Assembly (NCBI GenBank): GCA_965153455.1
Contig: OZ234498.1
Location: 19,034,001 to 19,098,000 of the forward strand
Reading direction: 5' to 3'
From: Sphagnum compactum
Taxonomy: Eukaryota; Bryophyta; Sphagnopsida; Sphagnales
Length of the DNA: 64,000 nucleotides
Shown: positions 33,074 to 44,669 of the stretch, in pieces
Position numbering within the stretch: the stretch's first letter is position 1
How the letters are laid out: every line of letters begins with the position of its first letter
Program-made: the position numbers and the translations under genes
Notes under the pieces: model-generated
Told to the model about the DNA's origin: nothing
Seen by the model: only the letters and a program-made list of their open reading frames with translations
Database searches by the model: none

Positions 33074-34841
33074 TCAGGTCGAAATGTTGGCAACAGAGGT
33101 AAAAAATTTGCACCAAAACAAAATCTATTTGGTTCAATTTGCACTAAAACAATTTAAAACGTCAATTTTTTTTGTTATATTTGGATTCGCCAAGTTGCAA
33201 AAATTTGCCACAAAACAATGTTGTCCTCGATTGCTTTATGCTTCTTCTTCGTCTTTCTTCTCTTTTTTTTCTTTTGATTTTGTTTTTGGGTCGTTTTTTT
33301 ACTCCTTTTTCAAATCTACTTCTTCTTTTGCATTGAATTCCTCTTGTTTGTCCACTTCTTTTTCTTCTTTATCCATTTTTCTTTTCTTTGGTATATATAT
33401 ATTTTCAAATCCCTTTTTTTGTCTTGAGATTCCTTTGCAGCTATTGGACAAGCGATCTCAGCAACAGCAAGAATCGTGAAATGCCCATTGTTTCTGGACA
33501 ATTTTTTTACAGAAAAGTTTAGCAATGTAACAGAGCTTGATGGCATAGTTGAGGTGGGGCATGGCCATCATAGACCAGTTTAAGTTGAATTGCAATTGAC
33601 AAATTCTTTGAAATTTTTGATTTTGCTGGCAAATTTGACGGTCTGTGGTCGAGATGCTCTAATAAAGTGGGAACCCAAGAGCCACAATAATATCCAGCCA
33701 TTTATTCACAGTGTTTGAATTTTTGTCACCAATTTTCGCAATTTGATAAGAAAAAATAAGGGGGGTACTCAAGGCATCGTACAAAGGGTCTCTTTTGGAA
33801 AAAACAACAGCCCAAGTCCCAACTCCCACATCATGAGAGAAAAAATTGTGAAATTGTCATATTAAGACAAATAGGCTCCAAGAAGCCCCTAGTTTCTAAA
33901 GGGAGAATTCCAACTTTTTTTTTACGTCACTCTTTCACCTCTCGCCAAATTTGGCCAAGTCCTCTTGTGAAAAATCCCTTTGTACCTGTCACCCACCCCC
34001 CAACAGTGAGAAAATTCGTCAAAGAATTAATGTTGTGTCAAACATGTGTTTTTTTGGGGGGCAAATTTTCCCAACTTGCTGAGGTAAAAAAAGGGGGTGT
34101 CCCAACTTTGTTCACTCCCATCTTTTACCCCTCACCAAGTTTGGCTAACTCCTCGTGTTGAAGATGGCCAACTCACATATGTCACAAATCTGAAAAACGT
34201 TTGTTTTCAAAATTTTGTAGTTCCAAAACTTTGGCGATTTCTTGCAATTTTTGGGCGATTTTTGTTCAAATTTACACTGAAAAAAAGGAAAATCTCCAAT
34301 TTTTTCAATTACCGACGTCATGAAAACTCGCCAAAGAAAATAAAACCAATGATATTACCAATATGGTAGGGGCTGGTTCGCCCAACGCCAAGATTGTCAA
34401 GTCACCTACCTGAGAAATTTGAAAAAAAAGCATTGAAACTTTGCAGCATTCATGCTTGCAACTGCTATACACCGCTATAGCTGCTTAAGTTATTAATGAT
34501 GTATGGTACATAAGTAGGTACTAGGAAGTAGAGACTTCTGACAAAACGAGTTTGTGAACGCTTGCAAGTTGCACTAGGTACTCTTTCTAGGTAAGTTATC
34601 TCTTGGTAGCCTTGCAAGTTCCAACGTTAGTGGCGAATTTTCGCAACTTGGCGACAAAAAGAACTTGGAAAAACTTGGAAGTTTTAGTTTTTTTTTTAAG
34701 TGCAAATTCGACCAGACAGATCTTGGCGACAACAAGAACTTGGAAAAATTTGGAAGTTTTAGTTTTTTTAAGTGCAAATTCGACCAGAAAGATTTTGCTT
34801 AGTGCAAAATTTTGACATCTGTCGGCAACATTTCGACCTGA
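33074..34841. mobile_element. Complete long-TIR DNA element, block A copy 2
   Basis: The left arm 33074-33211 and right arm 34630-34841 are imperfect inverted repeats of about 140 bp (the right arm is longer through an 84-bp duplication). Outer ends read TCAGGTCGAAATGTTG and, inverted, CAACATTTCGACCTGA. Shared inner blocks are AATTTGCACTAAA-like and TCGCCAAGTTGC. The interior encodes nothing recognisable, so the element would depend on a transposase elsewhere. No target-site duplication is evident, so the superfamily is undetermined. Confidence 0.65.
34648..34815. repeat. 84-bp tandem duplication in the right TIR
   Basis: CTTGGCGACAAAAAGAACTT at 34648 recurs at 34732 (AACAAG variant), each followed by GGAAGTTTTAG and AGTGCAAATTCGACCAGA. 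Block A copy 1 has a single unit (about 1525-1605), so this arose after the block duplication or was lost from copy 1. Confidence 0.88.
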
Positions 34842-36681
34842 GAAATTTTGAATAAAACACCCTGCATAGTAGGCTTGCAACTAGGGTTTCTCTTTTTTTC
34901 CAATTTTGTCATGGAGCTGAGATGGCAATCATCCCTAAGATGATTTAGCCAGATTGGACGCTTCAAAAACTGAAAGCTAAATTTTGGTTGCCTCTTCTAT
35001 ATTTTTCGTGACCTACAAGAACTTAGTGTTTGGCGATTTTTTATTTTATTTCAGAATTTCGTCGAAATATTGCCACTTGAATTCAAACCAAAAGAACCCA
35101 AATTTAGCCATTTGGCAAAACAAATCACTGCCAACCAATGGTTTAATTTGCCAACAAGTTTGTGATGTCGGCAAAGTGGCGATGATAGATTTAGTCGAAT
35201 TTGGCTATAAGCTAAATATGGACGTAATACTTTGGAACTTGCCCCTAATTTTTGGCTACCTGCTGTAAGCCAGTGTTTTTTCTTTCAAGTCTGTGAGGTG
35301 AAAGTTGGCAACAGATGTCAAAAAGAAGATAATCTAGACGAATTTACAATGAAAAATCAGAAAAGTCCAACTTTTGTCCAAAAGTAAATTCGCCAGAAAA
35401 AAAACTCTGCTCTAACCACGTACAGAAATCGGTTGAGTCTGTTAAATTTTAGTCAATTATGGCTACTGAAGATCTCAGAAAGCAATTGATTTTAGCACAT
35501 TTCATTTTTTTATGAAGCTTTTTTGGCTAACTCATTTATAGCCAACAAGAAAACGCTGCTTGCAAGTTGCAACCTACGCAAGCAGGGATTGTCTACTCGC
35601 AGTTTGCAGGACTCTATCTCATGAAATGTTTTGTGCTCATAATAAGCAGAGCTCCATGTCCATTCTCCGTTGTTGCACTTCTTCATTGTCGCTTCAACTT
35701 CCAGCTCCTTGTCTTGACGCTCTCTAACACACTTTCTGTGGCTGCTGCTTCAACTTTGTTTCATTTTTCAGTTGCACTCTTAAGATCTAAAGGTGCTTCG
35801 ACTTTGTATCGTGTTTGCACTATCTACCAGCTGCTACTACTCCTTTAATATATATATATTTGTTTTCGTTGTAGCTTTTCTTTTCTTTTCTCCAATATTG
35901 TCATGGAGCTAAAGAAATTGTGTACTCGCCGTGTGCAGGCCTCCTTTGCAGGATTCATCTCTTGAAATGTTTTTGTGTCTTGTGGCCATAAGTAGAGGCC
36001 CTTTTCCACTCTCCGTTGTTGCACTCTTTCATAATATTGTTGCTTCAACTTCCAGCTCCTATCTTTACACTCTCTAGGCTAATTGACTTTCTGTGGCTGC
36101 TGCTTCAACTTTGCTTCTCTTTGTACTCTCAAGTCTCTATCTCTGCTGCTGCTCCTCTCAACAGAGCTGCTACTGCTCTTCTCAACTTTGTTGTTGTTGT
36201 TGTTCGTTTCTTTTTCCTTTTTTTTCTTGTAGCACAACAGTAGACCCGACCTGACAAGCCGTTGGCACCCCCAAGTCACTCTCAATGGCGGAGGCTGAAC
36301 AGGACTCTCAGCTGCACACCATTGGGTTTGAATCGAGAACCTCTCGGTTTTGAGGTCCCAGGTCTCAACAGGGGCTGTACCAACAGGGAGCCATCGCCCC
36401 TAGGGTTCTTTCAACTCTGTTTTTCGACTTTGCACTCAAGCCATGTGTTGTTGATTCAACTTGTTTCATTTTCTAGTTGCACGTTTTAGATATCCTATTG
36501 TTTTGATTTGGTATTGTTTTGCACTATCTACCAGCTGCTACTAGCTACTGCTTCATATTTGTTTTGGTTGTAGTTCTCTCCATCTGCGAGCCTTTGACGC
36601 TTTGTTCTTTTGTAAATCTTTCTAGCTGTTGGTAGAACTATATTTTGACGTGAGGTCTGGGTACTAGCAAGGGGCTGCATC
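34842..36681. other. Non-coding upstream region of Roco gene 2
   Basis: Counterpart of 1644-3484, with the same internal direct repeat, AT run near 35850 and SINE. No gene is seen. It must contain the promoter of Roco gene 2, but no specific element can be assigned. Confidence 0.5.
36205..36394 (-). mobile_element. tRNA-derived SINE, block A copy 2
   Basis: Same insertion as at 3010-3207, carried by the block duplication. The B box here is GATTCAAACCC on the minus strand (one change from the other copies). The A-rich tail corresponds to the plus-strand T run near 36217-36225. Confidence 0.8.
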
Positions 36682-38086
36682 ATGGCGGGATTTAGTGATG
36701 GCAACTGTAGTGAACCCGACGACACTTGTAGTGAACCTGACGACACATGTAGCGAACCCGACGACACTTTAGTGATGGCAACTGTAGTGAACCAGACGAC
36801 ACGATTTAGTGATAGCAACTGTAGTGAACCCGACGACACATGTAGCGAACCTGACGACACTCGTGGATTTGAAGAGTTTTTTGCGTTTATCAAAACCAGA
36901 AAGTGGATAGGTGAATTAGATTTTACTGGTCCAAACAAGGGTCATCCAGATAGGTGTGAGGTTGGAGTCTCGCTTGGAGCACATAGATTTCTAGTTGGAC
37001 TAGAAGACACAAACTTTTTCCAGGCGATAAGTGAGAAAAATGTAACGTACATTCGCATATTTAGTGATCTTTCTCAATCCAATGCTGTTTTCTATGGACA
37101 TCTCTTTGCAGCTTTGCACAAAAACTTGTCGGAACTAGTTTTATTACTAGACGCGGATGGCTCATCGGACTCTCAGCCTAATTTCGAGATTCTGATGAAC
37201 CAAGTTGCGGTCATGCTTGAGCATAACACTAGTTTGAAAAAACTTGTACTCACTATTTGGTCCGTTGGATCAATCCACGCTTCAGGCGGTTTTGGTTTCC
37301 AAAGACTTGTCCAGCCATTGATTGCGGATGCAAATGGTCATCAAATGAATTCAACTCTCATTAAACTCCAGTTGAAAATTCATTTGAGTGACGAATCTCA
37401 CATGATTGCTATGAACTCCCTCGCGAGAATGCTACAGAGGAACTCATCACTGCAAAGCCTCTCGGTTTCGGCTGATAGAAACCAGTACTCAATCGCCACT
37501 CTTGCAAAAGCACTCGAAAGCAATCGCACGCTCAAGGATCTATACGTTGGAGGGGGTGTCCTCGACTTAGAAAGATTGGTCCAACCATTGACGACAGATG
37601 CAAACAAGCAACAAAGCAATTATACTCTCATCGAACTCAGGCTTTCAACGCTATACCACGGTCTGGAACGAGATGAGATGCCTCGGAGACGCATGTCTGT
37701 TGTAGATTCCCTCACGAAAATGCTGCAAACTAACTCATCGTTGAAGGAGTTTCATATTTACCCATCAGGGTTTTTCACTGAACAAGATGTGTGTGCACTC
37801 ATTACGTCCTTGGAGAAGAACTATTCTCTTCAAGTCCTACAACTCCCAATGAGTGTAAGCGACAGTGTGTTTCGCGCCATCATGGATATGCTAGTGGTCA
37901 ACAAAACCTTGAAAAAGATCGATTGGGGGTATTTTCGATCTTCCCAAGAAGGCAAGTGTGCGGTTTTGGAGCAGGAGCTAAAAAAGAATGCAATAGTGTA
38001 CGAAGAGTCGATGTCCCTATTGAAGGACCTACCAGTGGTGAAGGCAACATCTGCTCGAGTATTTTTGTGCGGCTATCCATTTGCAG
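36682..38086 (+). CDS. Roco gene 2, exon 1: N-terminal repeat and LRR domain
   Basis: About 468 residues. Same structure as 3485-4922 but eleven residues shorter, mostly in the minisatellite. Clusters of replacement changes occur at LRR strand positions, such as LSVSADRNQYS here against LGVWAPTNQYS in copy 1, and LQLKIHLSDES against LHFSLHFLNDES, between stretches that are almost unchanged. It ends GGCTATCCATTTGCAG/GTAAAA in phase 1. Confidence 0.85.
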
Positions 38087-41000
38087 GTAAAAATTGGTGC
38101 ACAAAAACCTCCCTTAATAAGTAAACACTTAGTTTATAAAAATTTGTATCCTTCATGGTCATGATCAAGTTTTTAGACATTTGTTGCACTGTGGCAAAGC
38201 TCAATTGAATGTTTTAAGTAGTCCAACATAAGTTCACCGCTACGTATGGTGGGTATGGGTGCATTAAAGGGCATGTGAATGTTTCAATGGTCAATAATTG
38301 GAAGTACCTAATTACGTAGGTTGAAGGTTTTCGATAAAAGCAAAATAGTGTCATGTTGTAAATCATTGTACCTCCTTTTGTGAATTTAAAAATTTAGCTT
38401 CACATGTATGGTTGTTGCCCATATTATTACATAGATCGTTAAGGGTTATATTGATGTATGTTTTTGTGATTAATTTTTTTGGAACATAATATATTGTTGT
38501 TTTGAGAAATCTATCCATGATTTTCTCACATCTTTTGTTGTCGTGCACTTGTGCAATCATGAAATTTTATGTAGGAAAAACAACTTTGAAGAACACCATG
38601 ATTCGCTGCATAACTGATGGGAGCGCATTTCACAAACTTTTTCTCATCCCAAGCAAAGATTTTTTGTCAAAACTAATGGATGGACTTCGACAATCACAAC
38701 GCACATGTGGCATTGAAATATCTGAGTTGAAAGAAATGAATGGAGTGAACTTGGCCATATGGGATATGGCAGGTCAAGAAGAGTTTCATTCTTTCCATGA
38801 TTTCATGTTTCCCAATCTCAATGGCACAAGTTATCCATCTATATTCCTTTTGGTTTGTAGCCAAATCAAACAGGAGGAAGGGAAGCCCGAAAAAGACATT
38901 CCAGATATTACAAAAGAATTGGAATATTGGCTTCGATTCATTGCTTCCAAAAATAGGAGGTCAAACATTTTCAAACCGAAGGCGATTGTGGTCTTGACCC
39001 ATGCAGACAAGATTGGTGGGCTTAATGCTCGTGCAAAAGGTGTTGTCAAAGAATTGAGGAGCAAATTCACAGAAGTGGTGGATGTGTCACCAGAACCCTT
39101 TGTTGTTGATTCGCATTCTTCTTCATCAAGTCGTGTGCTAGTTCAATCGATTCAAGACAATGTACAAAATCTACTCAATGCATTGCCCCCTGTGTACCAA
39201 GTGTGCACCACAATGAGGCTTGCCTTGAAAGATTGGATGTCCCAACATCCAAATAACCCTTTGATGACTCAAGACACATTTTTTGAGCTTTGTCAAAAGT
39301 TGCCCGACTTGACCATTGTTGATCAAAATGCAATCAAATTGATAATCAAATCAATTGAAGATCGGCGGAAAGCTGTGGCAAAATGGTTGCATATTTCCGG
39401 AGATATCCTATTCTTTGAAGATTTGGATTTCATTGTGGTGGATGTGCAATGGTTTTGCCACCAAGTCATGGGGCACTTGATCAAGCTTAGTCGTGATCAA
39501 ATGCATGTGACAAGTCACAGTTCAACATTCACAAATGAAAATGGGTTCACAACAAAAGACTGTCTTCAAGACATTTTAGATGCTTCAGTAAAGGTTTTGC
39601 GCAGAGGCAAATCACAAAATGTCCAAACAGAACATTTGATACAACTCATGCTAAAGCTAGAATTGTGTTTCGAGAAAACGTGGGGATACTTGGATGATGG
39701 TTTATTCATTCCCACCACTTTGACCAATCAAGGCATCAAAGGTGAATGGGATTGGCCAAGTTCCAACAATTCAAGTAAAATGATTTACTTTGGACGAAGG
39801 CTTGAATGTGATAATCAAGAATGCACCTTCATACCACCTGGTTTCTTTTGTCGACTCCAGGTGTGTGAAACATTTGAAATTTTGGTTTTAATTTCACTTT
39901 AAGGTTGGGTAACAATGAATCATTGTTTGCAAATGTGTACTTGGAGATTTCTCACCATTATGTGAAAACTATTTATTTCAAACCAAATTACAAGTTCTAT
40001 GTACATGGCAATTTTGTAAGGTTATTGGCGTAATGTTGTTGGGAAAGCATAAAGGTTGTGGGTATTTGTCGTTCAATGTTGGGGAGATAATGTGAACTAT
40101 GTTTTTCTAATATATTTGTTTTACAAAATTTCTGCCTTTCAAAAGAACAAAGCTACTTAACCTAAAGATGGAATGAAGTTATAGAGTTGATTATTTTGAG
40201 AAACATGGTAAAAATATTTTATGTGAAAATATTCCAAAACTTTTTTGAAAAAATTCATTACTTTGGAACATTGATAGAAATTGGATTTTAGTTCAAATTA
40301 TAACCAAAAAATGCCTAGAAAAATCTTATGTCGAACTATTACTTCTATGTGTCTAGTGATGTTCATCATTGATTTGTTATCCATGCAGGTTTTGTTGCAC
40401 AACAAATTTCTAGAGCCAAATAATTGCATGGCAAGGGAGTACATCCTCAAGAAGAATTCCATTTTTATACTCTACAATGGTGTGGAGATTGTGGTTCAAT
40501 ATGATAGTGATGCGGCCATTCACATTGATGTATTGGTACGTTCCGAGGAGAAAACTTATGATGAAGCTTTGGATATTGTCCACAACCATGTCACAAAGCA
40601 CATTCAAGACCTTCGAGGTGAATTTAATGGTTGCCAAGGAGTTGTATTGTTGGAGGGAATTGTGCGCAAAAAATGTGTGGAGCATCGACTAGATTTCACA
40701 AGCCGTTCAGATCAAGCAATCCTTGTTGAGGGCTTGAAAAAATGCATTCTCCAATATGGGCCATCTTACGAACATACTTGGCTTCGAGTGAAAGAAGAGA
40801 AATCCCATCATGTCATTCTTAATCGTTCAAGGTTTGAAACTGCTATCAATATGCTTGGAAGTGAAGAGAAAAATGATGTGTGGCGAAGACAATCTTTAAC
40901 ATCCAAAAGGCATGAGTTTCATTACCACTCCTATGATGAATGTGATGGTTTGATAGTTTGTGAGTTTCACTTTCAAAGTTATGATCATGTACTCATTATT

Positions 41001-43157
41001 ATTGCATTTGTTTGCAAATTGGGCTAAAATTGAAATAACAATTATTGTCACTTAGTGTTTTGTGGATGTTTTTTGGCATTTCATGATACATTTTTTCAAA
41101 CATTATTTTGTTGTAAGAATAAGAATCCTATAAGACGTAGTGAAAGTTAATTTCCCATGAAAAATTTGAGAATAAATGAGAAAGTTTTGGAATGGTGTTA
41201 AATGATCTAATGATGCATGTTGAGTGGATTGTGAAAATAATGTGCGATGGTGATTTGGATATGTGCAGGGGATTCCCTGAATTCAACTTCACACACATGG
41301 AAAATGTTTTAAAAAATAAGAACCCATATGAGGACCAAATGACAAAACTGAAGTCTCCTACTACTGAGAGCCTTGAGGTACTTACAAAGTCATAACAAAA
41401 ATACCAACAAATAACCTAGTACCAACAAGCTCCATCAAAGATTTAAATATAAAGTTTAGTTCATCATTGTTCTTGGATCTTGTTGGATGCATATAAACAT
41501 TGTGGACAATTGAACGCAATATATAATTATGGAAAAAAATTATGTTTATTAAAATTTAATAGTGGCCTAGTTCTTCTACAATGTTGCTTGAACTTTTGTT
41601 GTCAATTCTAGTAAATGTTTGAAGGTGTTGAACTTCAACCTTAGATGTTTGTTTCACTAGATTTTAAAGCAAATGTATTTACCAATGAAAGTTATTGATC
41701 TTTTGTAGGAGCTTGATGTAACAAAGGTGGATCCATCTACATACTTGGAGCTTGCAACAAAAAATTTCCAAAAGATTGGAATCATGATCTCGTCTAAAAG
41801 TTCCGATTCAACACCAATCAACCAACTCCAATGTCAATATTTATTTGACAAGCTCCTTGAGTCTTTGAAGGATGCAAAGGCATGCGTTCATGGTCTATCT
41901 TCCCCAAACATTCAAAGATTTCATCTTGTTTTGAAAAGCCTTACACAAACATGGAAGGAGGTGGAGATACTTGTTGGTGGTTGTTGTGATGCCCAATGGA
42001 TCCAAGCAGCCATGATCTTGGGAAATGCGAAGGAGCATTTTACATCCTTGATTTTCAAATTGAGGTTGTACATGCAACTTTTTCAAAACATTTCCAAGGA
42101 AGGAGGAACACATGAGTTTTTTATTCAGTTGCAAAATCAAAAGTGGAGTGATCCCAACATTGATGAGAGAGCAGAGAAGGATCGACAACAATTGTTGTCG
42201 AGATTGACCAAGGATGGATCAATTGATTCAACAAATCTCATCAAAAGATTACGTCCTCCTATAATGATTGATGCATGGAAAGTGGCATGTGAAAATGTTG
42301 AACGAGGGGATCAAATTGGAAAGGGAACATTTGCGACTGTGTACAAAGTCAAGTGGCTTGGGAAACAATTTGCAGAGAAATGTTTCAATGGACCAGAAAC
42401 TGAAGCTATCAAAGAAATATCTTTTCTTATAGGATTGTCTCACCCAAACATTTTGCCCTTGTTTTGTGTTATCACTAAGGCTAATTCTTGTTCCCTTGTT
42501 ATAGAACTAATGGATCAAGATCTTCGTGCATTGATAGACCAAAAACAAGAGAACAAGGATTTAACCAATGATCCTCCATTCCAACTTCTTGAAGCAATTG
42601 ACATCATGTTGCAAGTAGCAGAAGGCATGCGTTACCTACATGTAAACAATTTGGTTCATCGAGATTTGAAATGCATGAACATTCTTGTGAAGTGTGAAGA
42701 ACATACAGGGCATGTCTATGCAAAAGTGGCTGACTTTGGGCTCTCCAAAGTAAAAGAAGCAAGTTGCACATATTCCAACATCTCACTGAATAAAGGCACA
42801 CCTCGATGGATGGCCCCAGAAATATTCGGCATTTCAAAATACCTAAATGTTGGTACAAGTGAATCAAATTCACCATTAAAATATGATCCCTTCAAAGCTG
42901 ACATCTACAGCTTTGGCATGGTGTGTTATGAGATTTTGACTGGCCTTGTCCCTTTTCACGGTTGCACATTAAAAGATCTTCGGGAAAGGATATTAAACGA
43001 GGGATTGCGGCCAACTCTACCTGAACATTGCCCTGGAGAATTGTCCGAATTGATTACAACATGTTATCATTCGAACCCTGCCACACGACCTTCATTTGAT
43101 GAAATATGTGTGAAGTTGAGACGTATTCTGTGCTCAATTTTGGTAGCTTGTGGATAA
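36682..43157 (+). CDS. LRR-Roc-COR-kinase protein (Roco family), copy 2
   Basis: Five exons, read as join 36682-38086, 38575-39860, 40389-40963, 41269-41377, 41709-43157, about 1607 residues with no frame break. Order: minisatellite N-terminus, LRR, Roc GTPase (P-loop GYPFAGKTTL completed across intron 1, WDMAGQEEFH, THADK), COR (GDILFFEDLDFIVVDVQWFC), COR-like C-terminal segment, charged linker, helical domain, TKL-type kinase. The kinase keeps glycine loop GKGTFATV, beta-3 AEKCF, LVHRDLKCMN, DFG (Asp codon 42732-42734) and WMAPEIF. The domain order resembles LRRK2-type Rocos and differs from plant TORNADO1, which lacks a kinase. Biological role is not known from sequence. The exon 3 donor is the phase-2 choice and uncertain. 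Confidence 0.85.
36695..36860 (+). repeat. Coding minisatellite, copy 2
   Basis: Same family of units as 3498-3694 but rearranged. One unit gives SDGNCSEPDDT, followed by two extra CSEPDDT heptads, then a unit read in the other frame (VMATVVNQTTRF), then SDSNCSEPDDTCSEPDDT. Unit number and order differ from copy 1 while the downstream frame is kept. Confidence 0.9.
38575..39860 (+). CDS. Roco gene 2, exon 2: Roc GTPase and COR domain
   Basis: Exactly as long as its counterpart at 5411-6696 (1286 bp), with the same acceptor TTTTATGTAG and donor CTCCAG/GTGTGT. Only scattered replacement changes separate the two, all in frame. This exon is far more conserved between the copies than the LRR exon. 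Confidence 0.88.
41709..43157 (+). CDS. Roco gene 2, exon 5: helical domain and active-type kinase
   Basis: 482 codons plus stop. The N-terminal part of about 170 residues is helical (LFDKLLESLKDAKACVHG, AAMILGNAKEHF). The kinase has all standard motifs including DFG. Relative to the copy 1 kinases one codon is missing in helix C (ETEAIKEISF). It ends ILCSILVACG. Confidence 0.88.
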   Translation, partial: ELDVTKVDPSTYLELATKNFQKIGIMISSKSSDSTPINQLQCQYLFDKLLESLKDAKACVHGLSSPNIQRFHLVLKSLTQTWKEVEILVGGCCDAQWIQAAMILGNAKEHFTSLIFKLRLYMQLFQNISKEGGTHEFFIQLQNQKWSDPNIDERAEKDRQQLLSRLTKDGSIDSTNLIKRLRPPIMIDAWKVACENVERGDQIGKGTFATVYKVKWLGKQFAEKCFNGPETEAIKEISFLIGLSHPNILPLFCVITKANSCSLVIELMDQDLRALIDQKQENKDLTNDPPFQLLEAIDIMLQVAEGMRYLHVNNLVHRDLKCMNILVKCEEHTGHVYAKVADFGLSKVKEASCTYSNISLNKGTPRWMAPEIFGISKYLNVGTSESNSPLKYDPFKADIYSFGMVCYEILTGLVPFHGCTLKDLRERILNEGLRPTLPEHCPGELSELITTCYHSNPATRPSFDEICVKLRRILCSILVACG

Positions 43158-43680
43158 TTGTGATCCTTATTTAATCTTGGTAAATAGATTTTTAGTATAA
43201 CTTTTATGGGATAGCAGTCTTCGTTTTGCCTTGGTTTGTTGTTGTCGAACCTGGGTTTGGGGAGTTCTCCCAGAAATAGACAGAGAGAGAGTATAGAACA
43301 GCAGCAGTGCTGGTGATCGGGGGGTGATAAGTATTGGAAGCGGCGGTGGTGATGAGAGGAGAGTGAAGCTCTGGCTGGCTGAAACAGCAGGACAAGTGCG
43401 GTGTTTTTCCTTCAAGGAATTCATTCATGTTGGCTTGTGGAATGGAGGAGGAGAATAAGAAGAAGAAGAGGAGGAGTTGTTCTTAGCTGCTGCAGTAACA
43501 GGAAATTTGTGCGTGAAGACGAAGAAAAAGAAGATGGGCAGGTCAGGGAGAGTAGCTTCTCGTGTTTGCTCCACACTTGAGCTCCGGATGAGTCTTCCCC
43601 ACGCGCCTTCTTCTTCAATGGCGCTTACGCTTCCACCACCTCCCAGCTCTAGTACATTTGCTCTCATCTCCAAGCCGCCA
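43158..43680 (+). other. Spacer and leader of WW-domain gene, copy 2
   Basis: Counterpart of 12735-13246, with a 12-bp insertion near 43194. GA-rich and CAG-rich leader-like sequence is present. In this copy the frame of the WW gene is open upstream to an ATG at 43477, so a longer N-terminus is possible here but not in copy 1. Confidence 0.4.
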
Positions 43681-44669
43681 ATGTGCAGCAACTCCACTAC
43701 AGCTCCACATCCGTCTCCAAACCCCCCCGCCACCAGCAGCGAGTGTGAAGAAGAAGTCACAGCCGTGGCCGCAAGACGTGTTTCAGTTCATGCAACATGT
43801 AGAGGTGCTGCTGCTGCCCTCCTCTCACGCAGCAACAGCAGCACCAGCACTGGAGGCAAGGAGAAACGCGACTGCCGAGGTAGAAATGAGCAAGAAGAGG
43901 CCCCGCTCGAGAAGAACCAGCGACGACGTGCTGCGACTACTGACTCTGGTTCAGGGATCGAGGTGGAGCTTCGTGCGCAATCACCTCTGCCAGAGGATTG
44001 GGAACAGTTCTTGGATCTGAAGGTAAGAAGGATACGTGCAGCTTGTGCAAGACTGGTGCAGGTCGCGAGATCTACAACAAACCTCGGCCGATGTCTTTGA
44101 GCTTTCTCTAACAACTTAAAGGCGTTGTTGTTCCTGTTTCTTTGTGACAGACGGGTGAGCTTTTCTACTTCCACCGGGGTTCATGCAAACGAGCCAAGAC
44201 GGATCCCCGAGAGCTTGTTCGCCAAGCGGACGAATCCGTGCGAGCTCTTGTGCTGAAAGCAGCTCAGGCTCCAAGCTTCTTCTTCACACCCAAGGAGGAC
44301 GACGACGACGATGATGATTCTCCGACGAGGAATGAGACTGCTGCTGCTGCAACTGCACCTGCATTAGATCACATCGCTGCTACGTGTGCAGACGCGCAAA
44401 TTGCTTCCTCTCAGACGGATAGTCGGTGTTTGGAAGAAGAAGCAAGCGAGTCTTCTCACGCTGCATCGCCCAGTAGGGAGGAGGAGGAGGTGGAATTTGC
44501 GAACAGCCAAGAAAAATGCAGCAAGAGAAAATCTGATGAACATCCAGAGGAGAAAAGCAACAGATGTCCAAGCTGTGGAGACCCCCTTGCATGCAGATCA
44601 TCACAGAGATGGATAGAGGGATTGGGGTTTGTGGGGAGGAGGTGGAATGTGACATGGGGTTTTGCTTAG
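43681..44669 (+). CDS. WW-domain protein, CFL1-like, copy 2
   Basis: Exons 43681-44022 and 44151-44669, about 286 residues. The WW region is the same as in copy 1 (LPEDWEQFLDLK + TGELFYFHRGS) and again split by the intron in phase 0. Between the MCSNSTTAPHPSP start and SNSSTSTGGKEKRD the reading frame differs from copy 1, giving an alternative segment of about 37 residues (SSECEEEVTAVAARRVSV). A TGA to GGA change at the copy 1 stop position extends the C-terminus by 16 residues (GLGFVGRRWNV...). An upstream in-frame ATG at 43477 could add 68 residues. Confidence 0.7.
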
